DNA of 64,000 nt from contig JALJCS010000056.1 in NCBI GenBank assembly GCA_023055355.1, positions 2,293,814-2,357,813 of the forward strand. Reading direction: 5' to 3'. Position numbers and translations under genes: made by a program. This document shows, piece by piece, positions 21,601 through 36,600 of this stretch. Numbering within the stretch: position 1 is the first letter of the stretch; each line of letters opens with the position of its first letter. Below the pieces are notes generated by a model, which was not told the DNA's origin, ran no database searches, and saw only the letters and a program-made list of their open reading frames with translations. The stretch comes from Agelaius tricolor. Lineage: Eukaryota > Chordata > Aves > Passeriformes > Icteridae.

Positions 21601-24600
21601 GCCGCCGTGCAGTGGCCCTTTCCCCGCCCTTCCAGAGTCCCCCGATGCCGAAGGTATCGAGGAGTGGCCCCCTGAAGTCCGCTGTGGTCCCCTTCTTTGT
21701 GCAAAGTGCCCTGCTTCTGCTTCGCTTGCTGCTCCGGCACCCCTCCGCCCCCCCCCCCCCCCACCATTCCCGTAGCCGTCCCACTAAGAGTGGAGCCCTG
21801 GGGCTTCCTCCACACACCTCCTTTCGGCCTAGCCACAGGGACACGTACTTTCTCCCACCCCACGCACCTAGCGGCTTAGAGGCCACCGCATGGAAATGAG
21901 CTGCGTAAGGGGCCTAGCAACTGCACTTCTCCTTAGATGAGCACTCATGTTTCTGAGCTATGTATGGACCTGTGCCCGAGTAAAGGTATGATGTACTGTT
22001 GTAGCCTGCTTGCAATGTTTGCCTGTCCCTCCCTCCCTTTTTGTGCCCATACATCTGTATGTATGTGTTTTAGCCATTTGTTCATCTGGCTGCAGATGTT
22101 CTCATTCTTCCCCTTACAGAAGAATTCTCTAACTCTGGACTAAAGGTTTGACAAAAAAATAAGCCCAACCCAACAGTAACATCAAGCATTATTTGTTGGT
22201 TACCTTTTTCAGGTAGATCCAGATTATGTTTTCAGTAAATTTAGGAGCTAATTTATAAACATGGATTTGCAAAATGTGGTTTAAAAAACACCGTTTCATT
22301 GGATTAATTTTTAAAATTTTGTACAAAAATGATAGTTAAGTGTCTTTAAGGATTATGTTAAAAATAGTGATTTCTTCCATTTATTGACCTTTAGAGTCTT
22401 GCCTTTACATACAGAATCTATGACAAAAACCCAAAAGCAGCAAGAATATCATAAGAAAATCTACTAGTTTCTCAGGTTAGCTCTTAGAAAACATGTTTTC
22501 ATGGGGAAATAGAGGGCTCTCTTTCACCCTTTTTTAGGTCATCTTCACATGAACATTGATTGTGCTCACTTTCTGTCATGTAGAAAGGTGCCTAGAGTTT
22601 GCTTAAGTGAAAGCTTTATCCATATTAAATATATATATTTGAAGGATAGGATGATAGAATGGTTTGAGTTGGAAGGGACCTTAAAGACCGTTTAGTTCCA
22701 CCCTCCTGCCATGTGCAGGGACACCTTCCACTGTCCCAGGCTGCTCCAAGCCCCATCCAGCCTGGTCTGGGGCATTGCCAGGGATCCAGGGGCAGCCACA
22801 GCTGCTCTGGGCACCCTGGGCCAGGGCCTGCCCACCCTCCCAGGGAAGAATTTCTTCCTAATATCCAATCTAAACCTACTCTTTCAGTTTGAAGCCATTC
22901 CTCCTTATCCTATCACTCCATGACCTTGTAAAAACTCCCCTTCTTGTCGTAGTTGAGACGGTCACAATACAAAGCAACACTCCATTTTCAGAAGGCTTCA
23001 AACTGTTTTTATTATAGCATGCATGCTTTTTATACATTCTTACAAAACTCATGAGTTTACACTTTACTCATTGGTCACAAAAGACAAAGTGCTTATTGGA
23101 ATAGACAGTTGCAGGTTTCTCTTATTTATCCTTCTTTCTTTCTTGGTTTCTATGTTAATGACCTTGGTAGAAAATTCTTTCAGGGGCAAACATGGATCCT
23201 CTTATCAAACTTCTCTCTGGCTCACAGAAGTCGCTGTAAAACGTCTTCCACACCCTCTGGCTTTTTTTGTAGGCCCCCACCAGGTACTAAAAGGCCACCA
23301 TAAGGTCTCCCCAGAGCCTTTTATTCTCCAGACTGAACAATCCCAACTCTCTCAACCTGTCTCCATAGCAGAGGTCCTTCTGCCCTCTGATCATCTTCAT
23401 GGCTGTCCTCTGGACTTGCTCCAGCAGGTCCACATTTTTGTTGTGTTGGAGACTTTAGAACTGGATGCAGTACTCCAGGTGTGGTCTCACAAGAGCAGCA
23501 TAGAGGGGCAGAATCACCTCCCTTGCCCTGCTGGTCATGGCTTTTATTTATATAGCCAAGGACAGCGTTGGCTTTCTGGGCTGTAAGTGCACATTACCTG
23601 CTCATGTTGAGCTTCTTGTCAACCAACACCCCCAAGTCTTTTCCCCCAGGACTGCTGTCGACCCATTCTCTGCCCAGACTGTACTTGTGCTTGGGATTGC
23701 CCCAACCTAGGTGCAGGACCTTGCATTTGGCCTTGTTGACCTTCATGAGGTTCCCACAAGCCCATATCTCAAGCCTTTCCAGGTCCCTCTGGATGGCATC
23801 CCTTCCCTCCAGTGTGCTGACTGCACCACACAACTCTGTGTCATCAACAAACTTACTGAAGGTGCCCTTGATCCCACTGTCCATATCACCAACAAAGATG
23901 TTAAACAGCACTGGTCCCATTACTGACCCCTGGGGAAGGTCACTTGTCACTGGTCTCCACTTAGACATTGAGCTGTTGACCACAACTCTTTGAGTGTGAC
24001 CATCCAGCCAGTTCTTTATGCACTGAGTGGTCCATCTGTCAAATCCATGTCTCTGCAGTTTAGAGACAAGGATGTCGTGTGGGACAGTGTCAAATGCTTT
24101 GCACAAGTCCAGGTAGATGATGGTAGCTGCTCTGCCCTCATCCACCACTGCTATAACTCCATCATAGAAGGCCACCAAATTTGTCAAGTAGGACATATAC
24201 CTATAGAAGCTTTTCTTGTTGCCCTTGATGTCCCTGGCCAGTTTTAATTCTCTCAGGGCTTTTGCTCTCCTAACCTGATCCCTGGCTGCTTGGACAATCT
24301 GTCTCCCTCTCAGGCTACCTGTCCCTTCTACCCTCTGTAGGCTTCCTTTTTGTGTTTGAGTTTGTTCAGGAGCTCCTTGTTCATCCATGCAGGTGTCTTC
24401 TGGCAATTTTGCCTGACTTCCTCTTTATTGGGATGCATCCTTCCTGAGCTTGGAGGAAAGTATATTTATAGTATAAGTAAAAGTATATTTAAAGTCCAAA
24501 AAGTGATGTATTTGTTTTTGTGTACTCTGTGTGAATACATACTAATTTAGTGGTTTCTAAGAAAAGCCATTAACAAAAACCATTTATCAAAAACTTTTCA

Positions 24601-27600
24601 GAACACCTGCAACAGGCAAGAATTCCATCTGGATCACAAGAAAAAGTTTCAGTTCCTGATTTTGGACCAGAAATGGCTGAATCTCAGGTGGCTGTGGCTC
24701 CCGTGGTAACATCAAAGTTGTCTGTTAAAGCACCTGAGTTTTATCCATCAGGATATAACCAGAACTTTGCAGTGAGTGTTAGTCTTTTCTTAGTATATGC
24801 CAATTCAGTTTAACAATGTTTCTTGTGCTCTTGTGTATCAGATAACTTGAATGCTGCATTTGCTGAAGAGATTTCAAAAATTTGGATGATAACCTCCAGA
24901 GACACAGTCAGAATGTTGTGATAAGTGAATGTTATACTGTGAGAGCCTTTAGTGTTTTGCTTGAAGTTTGCTCCAGTAACTACATTCCTGTTGCAGTTCA
25001 TTTGTGATCCCCGGGGGGCCGCCTAAGCTGTATGTTTGCTGGTAGCAGCAGGCAGGCAAGGAGACTCCACAGGGCTTCTGAGGGTGCTAACTAGATGAGG
25101 GTTTATTGGGGGTTCCACCCCCGGGAGCAGCATGGTTTCTGAGGGAGAGCCTAGGGAGAAAGGGGCCAAGAGAGACTCTGTGGTCTCCCCCCACAGCTTA
25201 ACAGGAAGATTCAAAGTGGGCGTGGAGTAAGACTTGGGCCAATGGGATTACAGATACATGATACTTCAGGGGAGGATCACAGGCTTGGAATAAACCTTAC
25301 AGTTTCGAGGGGTGAGACAGAGCATACCATTTAACTAAAATGTAACACCCCCCATTCCTTATTGATTACACCCAGCATCAGCATAAGCTGTCTTTTTCAC
25401 AACTACCTCTGTTATAGTTATATCTGCATTGCATTTTCACTAAAAACTTAGCTGCATTTTTATTCAGATCGCATGGGCTTTTGAAGCAAGTGTGGGAGAA
25501 AACTTGAACTTTAGCTTTTCTAAGCATAGCCTTTACCTTTCCTAAATTTACTATGCCATGGGTATGATTTGCTATGACTGCCTAACTTTATGTACCATCA
25601 TGTGTCTTTTCATTCCTTCAGGGATACTGTATCACCAGAGGGCAAAAAAGTAGGTTTGGGCTCATTCCTAGCAGCATGCCTAATATGAAATATATTTGCA
25701 GCCAGGCTAAGGGTAATCTCCAATCCATATTGTACATTCAGTACATAATAAAAGTTGGTACTTCTTATTTTCTACTCTCCATGCCTTCCATATTGTTGCT
25801 ACAGTAATTCTACTCTAAGGAAGATCTATGTGAATTCTTGGCATATCTTTTTGTTATGCAGGCAGATAAAATGGTACTGGTCTAAGTAGGTGGGAACTAT
25901 TGCTTTTACAAATACAATTGAATTATAATAAACAATTATACTGAAACAGATATATTTTGAAAAACTTAGGAAAAAAATACTTTATTTGAATGCTAAACAT
26001 GGGGGTTTGGAAATTAACGAAAATAACTCTTAAAATGGTAGCAAAACCTAGAACATTAATTTCGAAGTATGTTGTAGGGACCCTAATCTAATCAGAGTAT
26101 ACTAGGGATAGAATAATGATCTTTCAGACTTGTTAGTTCTTCACTATTACCAAGTTTAGGGATTTTTTTGTTTGTTAGTTTTTGTTGGTTTTGGGAGGGG
26201 TTTTTTTTTACTTTAATAGGTGAATTAATTTTGTAAACTGGATCCACCCGCAATAAAAATAAGGAATTTAGCACACTTTACTATTACACAGATTTTCACC
26301 GTGGCTTTTAAAATTTGAAACAAAGCAGTTTTGAGAAAGTTCCATTTTTCTTACAAGTAATACTTAGCTTTCATTTATCATTTTCCCTGAAATTTTTAGA
26401 TCTGAAAGATCATGCTGGCTTTTTGCCATTTCTTAAACATTTATTGTTTTAGAAATAATTGATTACAAGGTTGATTCCTTGTTTGATTGTACATTACTGT
26501 AATTACTACATGTGTCCATATAACATTTGATTGTTAGATTATTTAATCTCCAATTAGTTCTGCTACTTCAAATTATCAGCTACCTGTGAAGATACTTTAA
26601 GGGCTACAGCATCCAAGGCATGCTGGATTTTTCAGAAAAACTTTACCAGGACTTTGGGGAGGAAAGATCTCTGTGGGATTCTGTCGCTGTCAAGACGGTC
26701 ATAACAGACTGAGGAACACGCTGTATTTAGGAAAGTTTTCTAAATCAAAATTTTAGAAATAAAAAGTTTCCAAAAGGAGGTTAAGCAGCCTCACTAGTGG
26801 GGTTGATACTTTTAGTCAAAAATTAAGGTGCCAATTAAATCACCTGTTCATGTCTTATGAGGTTTGTACTTGGAATAGTCTTTATACCAAATTTTGCATT
26901 AATTATTGTACACTTGCTGAGTAGGTAGAATCTGAAGATAAAACCCCAAAATTTAGTTGATCCAGTACGTTGTTCTATCTCCTTTGTTAAAACTTAAAAT
27001 CTGCCAGTGAGAAACATGAGGGGTTTATGTCTAGAAAAAATCTAACTAGACTAAAATCTAAGTAGGTTTTAAGTATTGAGTGCTCCTAATTTAACAACAT
27101 ACAATATATAATAAAGTTTGATTTTTTTTCTTCCTCTCCCATTTGTTCTGTTGCCTGGCATAATTACTAAAACCTAGACTGCCTTTGAAGTTGCATAATT
27201 AGCAGAGGTAGATGAATGTGGGGCTGAATTTACCCTCTGTGCTTAGCCTTTTAATTACAAAATGGGAAGAGGAGTATGAATACCAGGACACCAGCATACC
27301 AAATGGGATTGGAGTCCCTTGCAGAACAAGGATGTTTCCTCCAAGAGTGAATTTTTATCCAGTGAGGATGAACAGAATATCCTTCCTCTCTACTAAACAA
27401 GGCTGGAGAGTTTTCAAATTGGTTGTTTGAAGAGGTACCAGTTGTGCTGTGTGTGACTAAGCTGCAGTTGTTGCACAAATCATGTCATAGTTCTGTGGAC
27501 CAAAATAGTTGTACAAAACTTTTACTGAGCTCTTTGAAATTGCCTAGTCAAATTTTATTTCCTTTAGAGAAATAGAATATTTAGCAAGTTTGATGCTTGT

Positions 27601-30600
27601 TAGCTTTTATTCTTTGGCTTCATAAGCTCTAAACCATTAGAATAATAGAAAAATTTTGGTTGGAAAAGACCTCTGAAGTTCCTCTAGTCCAATTCCAACT
27701 CAGAGCAAAATCAACTTGGATTGGGTTGTTGAAGGCTTTATCCTTATGAGTAATAATGGTTTGCCACCATTTCCTTAAATCCATATTTTTTTTCCTATTT
27801 TTACTGGGCCACATTAACTTTGTCTTTGATATTATTCACTGGGCAAATATTCTACTTAATGAAACATCGTATGAAACCTTTCTAGTTTTTCTTCTGTTAT
27901 ATTGATGTGTCCCTCATTAGTTTAAGTTTTATACTCTTACAACACAGGTCTTGAAATAATTTTGGAAAATCTGAATTTTTCCCCACACATTCTTTACAGG
28001 TTGTGAAATTAATGCCAATACTTGATTTTCAGCAATGTGTATCTGTCTTTCTCCACAGTTGGTATCCAGAGCTTTTATCTTTCACAGATCCATGTTGCTT
28101 TACAGTAGAGAAGAGAATGAGGCATTTTGAAGACAGAAAGTAAAGGATATTCCCTCATTAAGGGAGGAATGGTGGGGAGAGGGAGAATGTCATTATAAAC
28201 CTTATCAGTGTATTTATGTCCACTAAGTAAAGAAAAAGCAGTTTTCATTTTAGCTTAATTTTTCATTACAGTAGATATATTTAAATCTTTTTCACATGAA
28301 ATAGTTGATCAGTTGAGAATTCTGATCTCTTGTGTGTTACCCTTATGTCTTGAATCACTAATTGTCAGCTCTTTAACAGTTCCCTCTTCAGGTTCCTGCT
28401 TGCCCTTCTGAGATTTCCTGAGATACTTTTCACAATCTTTTGTACAATCTTTTCACAATCTGAAATACTTTTCACAAACTTTTGTACAGTATGAAAAGGT
28501 GAATTATTGGTACTGTGTTATTACTGGTTACATCACAAAGTATGTTGCTTCCTATGCTATTCCTCTCCTATACTAGCATTGTAATTATCCAGGACAACAC
28601 TGACTTTAGAGATTTACATGCATTCATTTTTGAATGGACAAAATTAATGGGTTGCCCCTGGTTGAATGCCAGGCACCCACCAAAGCCTCTTTCTCTCTCC
28701 CCTCCTCAGCTGGACAGGGGAGAGAAAATATAACAAATGTTCATGAGTTGAGGAAAGGACCAGGAGAGATCACTCACCAAATACTGTCCATGAGCAAAAC
28801 AGGCTTGAATTAGAGCTATTAATTGAATTTATGACTAACAAAATTAGAGCTGGATAATGAGAAGTAAAATAAGACCTTAAAAACACCTTCCCTCCCTTTC
28901 CCAGCTCTACCTTCTCCACCCCCATCAGCACAGGGAGACTGGAACAGGGGTTATGGTCAGTTCATGGCCCCTTGTTCCTGCCACTGCTCTGAGAGAGGAG
29001 TCAGTCTTTCCCTTGCTCCACCATGGAGTCCCTCCCACAGGAGACAGTTCTCCATGAACTTCTCCAGTGGGAGTCCATCCATAGGCAAAATCTCTCCCCG
29101 GACTGCATTATTTTCTGCCTGTATTTTATACATGGGAACATTCCACTGTATTGTATTTCTGTAATTTTGCCCCCTCCTGCGTATTTTGAAGCACTTTTGT
29201 ACTCTAGGTAAGCTCAAAAGATTTTGTTTCCAATTTTCAATTCTCTTTTCTTCTACAGTTCATATAGCTGCAGCAAAGTTTGTGTGTACATCAGGAAAGG
29301 GTGTTGAGCCTCAGTTTGGCAATTTTATTCTTAGCAGGTATACTTACATGTTAGTTTGTTAGTTAATCTTACAGTCAACTTGGCAAACTAATTTCTTTCG
29401 AATCTGTCTTTTGATGTTTTTTGCTGGGAGACCTTAATCTCTATGAAAACATGTTACCTAGTTCTTGACTCCTAGAGTTTTTTGATGCAGAGGTCTATAT
29501 TTGCTAAAAATGTTGAAGTGAGATGTGTAATAAAGGTCACTATCAAGCATGCAGAGCATCAGAAGTTAATCAAGACTAAGGGTTCTAGTTACTTCTGGAG
29601 GTAGCAAGTGTGAGTAAGGTTTCTTTTAAATAGCTGCTACATTCTTTCACTGCTATAGGATTCTCCCTTTGAAGATGAATATGATGGCTACCTGACTTTG
29701 GTAGAATATGTACAAGACTTTCTAAATCACCTTGCCGAGCAACCAGGTTGTTTTGAAACTGAAATAGAGCACTTTGCCGAAACGGTGAACAGCTGGGTCG
29801 CTGCAGATGAAACTTTGCAAGAACTCGTTGAACTTGTATATCAACAGGTATCCTGTGTATTCTGTCTTAACATGTTATGCCTCTGTTACCCAGTGTGCAA
29901 AATATGCATGTTAGTATTATTTGTTATATCATTGTGCCTACATAGTGTTTGAATGGTTGGAATTTTTCTTTTTAGACTGAAATGTATAGGGAAAGATTTT
30001 TCTCAAGAAACTGTAATGGTATCTCAAGTGAGATATACTTGGCTGATTGTCACAGACATGTTTTCTGAAAAATCCTTTCCTTAGGATTTTTCCTCCTGAG
30101 AAGCTGAGAGGCCTCAGGAACAAAATGTAACCAATGGTTATCTGCTGCTGTGGAATGCAACAGGTGCAGCTGGGATTGGGCTCATGTGGTTGTTTCTAAT
30201 TAATGGCCAATCACAGTCAGCTGGCTTGGACTCTGGTCAGTCACAAGATTTTATTATCATTCCTTTCTATTCCTTTCAACCCTTCTGATGAAATCCTTTC
30301 TTCTATTCTTTTAGTATAGTTTTAATATCATATATATCATAAAATAATAAATCATCCTTCTGAAACATGGAGTCAACATTCTCGTCTCTTCCCTCATCCT
30401 GGGACCCCTGCAAACCACCACAGCTGATCAGTAAATTTCCCTAATTTACTCTGTTTCCTTTGTTGTGTATTTGGATCTCTCAGGTCACATACTAGAGTTG
30501 AAATTACAGCAGTTCATTAAAGAAGTTATATTTGAATTGCTGGATTTACTGTCAGTTGTACATTTTTATTCTATCCTACAAAAATATTCTTTGTGATAGA

Positions 30601-33600
30601 TATTTTTTGTTCTTTTGTATTTGAAAAAAAAATCTATACCTACTTTGGGAAATGCTCTTTTTTACTGACAGGCTTTGTTCTTCATTTGGTATTCCAACTA
30701 TTTCAGAACATCATCATTAGAAAAATGGAAAGCTAGTCTGCTGCTAACGTGGTCATGGAAACAAGGACAGAGACCTTGAGCTGAACTCTGTACTAATTGG
30801 AAAAAGCAGCTTAATCTGTGTTGTTTAGCAAATTAGCTGCTTCTACCGTCTTCTGCAGAAAATGAAGTCACACTTCTGCTTGCTATTTCTTACATTAGGT
30901 ATCTCCCATTCTCCTGAGTTGCTTTCAAATTCTACCTTGAAGAATGTGAACTTTATGCACCTTTTAAGTGCAGATACTTGCAGATTTTTTTACTGTGAAA
31001 TAATCTGGGGTATGTAGAACCTACGTGATTGTCACACATTGTGTAGAGTCTTAAGAACTGTAGAGTCTTAAGTTTCTTACTATAACAGAATTGATACACA
31101 TTTAAGTAAGAACAGTTTAGTTATACATCAAGATTACTTGGGCTGTGTTTAGCAGCATCATTTTTTCATCCTTTATTTGGACACATGAAGAAAAGTTAAT
31201 AAAAGATTAAAATATTCCAAATAACTTTATTTGAAGAAACTTCATAATGTTTCATAAATTGACTCTTGTTTAAGATAAGTATTTTAATGTTGCCTCTTTT
31301 TCTCTCGCCCTATTTAAAACAAGTCTGATGTTAGGGTTAGATGTGCCTTCCTTAACTGAGAAGCATTGAGTGTTATCAGTCTGAAAGATAACAGCTTTTC
31401 TGAAAAATAAAACTTAGTTCAGTGCAAAATGCTGTCCCAGTATCCAAAAGCACATTATTTCAACTTCATTGGATGTCAGGATATGACAACATTTGAGTGT
31501 GAGTCAACTCTGCTTATTCTTCTGTCTTGAGCCTCTGCTCAAGTACTTGTTTTTACTTGTCCTGGTTTATCTCAAAACTTCATTGAAATATGCTGAAGTG
31601 TGTTTAGAAGCATCTGCATCAGTGATGTTTGAGCAGATCTACAGATGGTTTTTGAAGGAAAAAAGGCTAAAATAAAAGAAACCCAAATCCTAAACAATCT
31701 TCCCTTCATCTGGGTATCAGGTATCTTAGCCTGTCTTAATTAGACTTATTTATATTAATTATATACTTCCCCCTGTTCTTCCTAAAATCCATTTATGTCT
31801 TGACAGAGTGAGCTTGTTTTCCAAAAGTTGAAACACTGACTTCATAGCTTAAGAAGTCTTGACTATTGTGTAGTTACAGCAAGTAAAATTTCTCAAAATT
31901 TTTTCTGTTGCTGTTACAGCAAGTAAAATTTTTTGAGATACATATTGGTAAGACTAACCTTCATGCTTAGATTTTTTACTTTTTTGGAGTTGGAGATAAA
32001 GTGGGATTACAACAATAATTCAGGGAAGACATTGTTGTAACTATAATGAGTGGTTAGTAAGATATGAGATTGATTTAAGAAATAAATTTAAGTGCCATAT
32101 TTTGCCTTATAAAAAGGGGGCCACCTCTTCAAGTCCAAGCAACTGATTGAACTAAAGCACCAAAAAAGCTCATTAGCTATTTCACATGTCCCTTACTGGA
32201 AACTAAAGTTGATTTGACTTTCTTAATTACTTACATTTCTTGTATCTTTCAAAGATATCTCAGTTCTTTCCAGCAGTGTAATGCACATAGTACAGTTCTG
32301 GGGTTTTTTTGTCAGAGCTGATCAAATTATTTAGACCAAAGCCTCTTTTCACTATCTCTGAGAAATAACATCAAATTCAAGTCTTGTTAGAAGAGAGCTC
32401 AAAACAAATGAGCAGAAATAAATTGCCAAAAGAAGGGAATGTTCTACTTTAAGTTCTAAGAGAGGTTGAATGTAAACACGAAATGGATTCCAAATTACTT
32501 TTACCACCTCTTGAAATTTTCAAGTATCAGTTTCAAAGCAAAATATTTTTTAGACAGTGTATTACTTATGTTGTGGAATTTTGTTGCCACCACCTGTTTT
32601 TAGATTATAAAAGTATAAATATTCAAACTAACAGGACTTGTTTTAGAAAAAAGGACTTATCAAGAACTATTAACTGTAATGATGCAGTTTTCATATCTGA
32701 ATCAGAAGTTTGCTACTCTGCAGTTTGCTGGAGCATGTACAGGAGAAAGTATTTATCTTTACTTACCATGTTCTTGTACTCTTTCCCTGAGCATTCCTTA
32801 TTGCCAAAAATAAAAATCTGGGATAAATAGCTCTTAGACTGAATGAAGGTAATATATTTATTTTAACACACTGTTTGGTCCTTAAAAAAAGTCTTAATGC
32901 CTACTCTTGGTTTGTTTGGTTTTTTTATTAACAGTTTGAAAGTGACTTTCAGATACTCTTTGGTGTAGGTCACAATGGAGAAGTAGAATTGAGAACAAAT
33001 GGCACAATGCTGGTTATTTTCTTAAAGCCACAAAATCAATATCATGAACTTCAAAGTGCTGAAATGCATCTAGCAAAGTGTTTATGAGAGAAAAATTACC
33101 ATGAGAAATAGTAACTATTAATCTTCTGTTCTGCAATTGTCTCATCAACTGTTGTTAAAGACAGATTTTCAAAAATCTCTTAAAGGTATTTCCTGATAAC
33201 CTAATCATGACTGCTATGAATAATTTCTTTTTTCTACTTTTATTTTGGAAGGCCACATCTGTCCCAAATTTTTCCTACATGGGAGCACGGTTGTGTAACT
33301 ATCTATCTCATCATCTAACCCTTAGTACACAAAGTGGGAGCTTTCGGCAGTTGTTACTTCAAAGGTCAGTATCAGTGTGTGTCATTTTCAATTTGTCACT
33401 TTCTCAGGTTGTCTTCCTTTTCTGTATGTAACTGTTAACATATTTAAACCAGAAATTTAGATGGAGGATTATTAAAGCATAGCTACCTAACACATATCTT
33501 TTTAATATGAACATAGGATTCCAAGTTCTGGAGGCTCCTTTCAGTTGAGAATAATTGTACTGCTACCAAGTTATAGGGTAAATTCAAAAAGTAGTCAACT

Positions 33601-36600
33601 TTAAATTTATACTAAATATGTACTGGTTTTGTCCTTTGACTTTTGCCAGGGCTTATTTCTTTGTATTTTTTCTTTAATGACTTTTCTGGCTGGAGTTGCT
33701 GTGAAAAGTTTGTTGGTATGCTCACCAACTTTACACCTATGATGCATGAAATCACGAAGGATTAATTTCTTCCATTTTCAGTTACTACAGGATTTGGGGG
33801 AATTAAGGTTTAATAATGCTTAGACTTAGTTGACAAAAATGCAACATTTTTAAAATGGATGTGTTTCCTTTTAAATCTCATTTGAAGGAATAGTAGACTT
33901 TAATACTTCAGAATTCTTTAGAAGTTAGTCTTTTTCTTTAAGGACTTTTGTCTTCCTAAGCTTCAGACTTGATTCTTACTTTAAAAGTTTCACTTAGTCC
34001 ACCTATGTTTAGGAGCAAATGCATGATAAACTTTAAAAAAATTACCTCACTGTGATGTTCTCTTAATCCTCACTGTTTGCATTTATATCTAAATTTTACT
34101 TCTGTCACTTAAAATGGTAGGATAAAGAATTTATCAAATAAATGTCAAGGCATCTAAGACAATGTGGGCCGCACCCTGAAAGGGGAAAAACATCTTTCAG
34201 AGTTTTATTTCTGTTGATGTTTGTCTGCCCATGTTCAACTTTCTGGACCCATATTCTAATATATAAACTGTGTAACTGGCTTTCAATTTTTACATTTTTG
34301 CAATTTCCTCTATTTCATTTTGCTTTCTCAGATACCTCAGTGCTCACCTAGAAGAACAAAAATCTGCATTCTTTGTGAAGACCTCTCACTTCCTTCACAA
34401 ATCCAACTTCCTAGTATTCAGCATTTAATAGTTCTAATGCAGTGAATAAGTTCTTAGCACTCTATTAAATAAGTTACATGTTGCATCTTTTGGGTTGTCT
34501 ATAGATTATATGATTTTTGCTTTCATGTTTTCAGGTGCCAAACAGAATATGAAAACAGAGATGAAGCTGCCAGAGGAGATGAGACTGCTCAAAAACAATT
34601 TCATGCCTTTGTGTTGTTCTTAGCTGAACTTTACCTTAACCTAGAGGTAAGAAGAAAGTTGTGTGTCATTCATATTCATGAATTTTTGGTGTGTTTAAGT
34701 AAACACTAAAATGGAATATCATTTGAGGTGTGATTTTTTTTGAGTTTTTTTAGTTAAAGGGAAAGGGGAAGAAAGTAAAATAACTTAAGAACAGTTTAAC
34801 TATAATGTGTGTCCAAGAAACAGAGAAACAAAAAAGGACAAGATCATCAGAAGAGAAATAAATACAAATTAAAAAAACGGTGTAATAATGCATTAAAAGA
34901 ACCAGCCATAAACTACCTTTCGAATGAACCTTTTGGTTTTGGTTTTTTTTTTTTTTTGTCGTCTGGTAAACCCAGCAGATTACTACACTTAAACAACATA
35001 GCAAAATGTTACAACCTGGCAGAAGCAGAGGTATCAATAACCCATGTAATTCAGTATTCAGCCACTAATAGGAGCTATTATCAAATGCTTGAGGAGGGCA
35101 TGGCAATCTTCAAAATAAACAATAAGAATGCAGACCTTGAAAGATATTTCTTCTGAGCCCTTGGCTTATGCATGAAATGTGAAATTTTGTATTTAGATCA
35201 TTTTTTTTGTTTCTGATATGTCAAAAAAAATGTATGTACGCATAAAAGTTCTTTGACTCTTATACCCTTGAGTTCAGTAAGTTCACTGACTGCTGTAGTG
35301 TCCTTAAAATCTATTTTTCACTGAATTAATTCAAAGGTTTGATTTAAGCAGACACTACCAAAATGTTCTGCTGGCATGAGGAAAGAAAACTCTGACACTT
35401 CCATTTTTATTCAGAGAAGTAAAAAGGAAGCTTTCCAAAGGATTTGGGAAGGGGAAGTTGCCCAGCTTGGAGTACAATTTATTTTTAAAGCATTTTTTTT
35501 AAATTTTTAAATATCTTAAGAATGCCTTCTAGAAGTAAGGTACTCTACAGCTGCAGAGAATGCACGAGGTAGGATGGGAAAAGAGCATGGGAATCTGAGA
35601 ATTTGGGATGATGTGGATCACTTGCCAGGCACTTTCAGCTTTTCTTAGCAATTGATTAGCAAAGAAAAACAATGCTAGGCAGGCATTGTTATGTAATATG
35701 TCAGAATTGCAGATACTACTCTATATTCTAGAAATAGTTATGGTATTTGACATTCAGCATCCAAGAGAGAAAATATGACTAAATGAATTTCTAAAACTAA
35801 AGTCTTTTCAATGTAGTTGAGTTTTGGTTTTTGAAAATATATTTTGCAGATTAAGGGAACAAAGGGACAGGTCACAAGAGCAGAAATTCTTCAAGAAGGC
35901 CTTCGGGAATTACTAAATGTGCTCTTCTCTAACCCTGTGGATAATAATTTGATGTGTGCAGTGAAACTGCTGAAGGTGAGACAGTAGTTTTAAAAGAAGG
36001 AAAAAAAAGTTGGTTTTTCATTTTTTTTAATATATCATCATAGTCCTGAATGAAGAGGGACACTCCAAGTATCTACAAATGTTGAAGTGTATCTGTAGCT
36101 AGACTGGGCTACCTCATTAAACATTGGATTCAAGCAATAGATGTCTCCTGTTGTCCTTTCCATTTAATACAGTGGTTTTTCACCTATTTGCTTTGCAGTA
36201 TACTTCTTTTTAATTAAACCCTCATAGAGTTGTTATCGAATTACCTAGGATCAATGCAGTAGAAAACTGGGAATGTGAAACAAGTGCTCATTTTTATCTT
36301 TGTATTTTATTCCTTTGTATCATCAGACACCTTTCCAAGCATTTTTAGATCATGTCATATTTATGCTGAGTAGATTAGGAACTGCTGTTCAGTTGGACCA
36401 TAGTGGCAAAATGAATTTTTTTGTAGTTTAATTCTTATCTCCTGCTGTACAATTATTGGACAATGAATTAAGGACAGAAAAAGTTTTCATCCCTAGCAGT
36501 TCTAGACTGTCTGCTGCTAACACTCCCTCAGCAACAGCTTCAGTCTCACAGATTTGATGTATTAAAACTCACGTTGGCTTGCTCAGATGATTTTTGGCTC

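Noticed and set aside
21167..21886. 239-codon antisense frame over the PAIP1 promoter
   Set aside because: GC-rich chance frame opposite a supported exon; no homology recognised.
23594..24406. 270-codon minus-strand RT frame as a host gene
   Set aside because: It is a truncated CR1 ORF2 in an intron, with the 3' CR1 tail in place.
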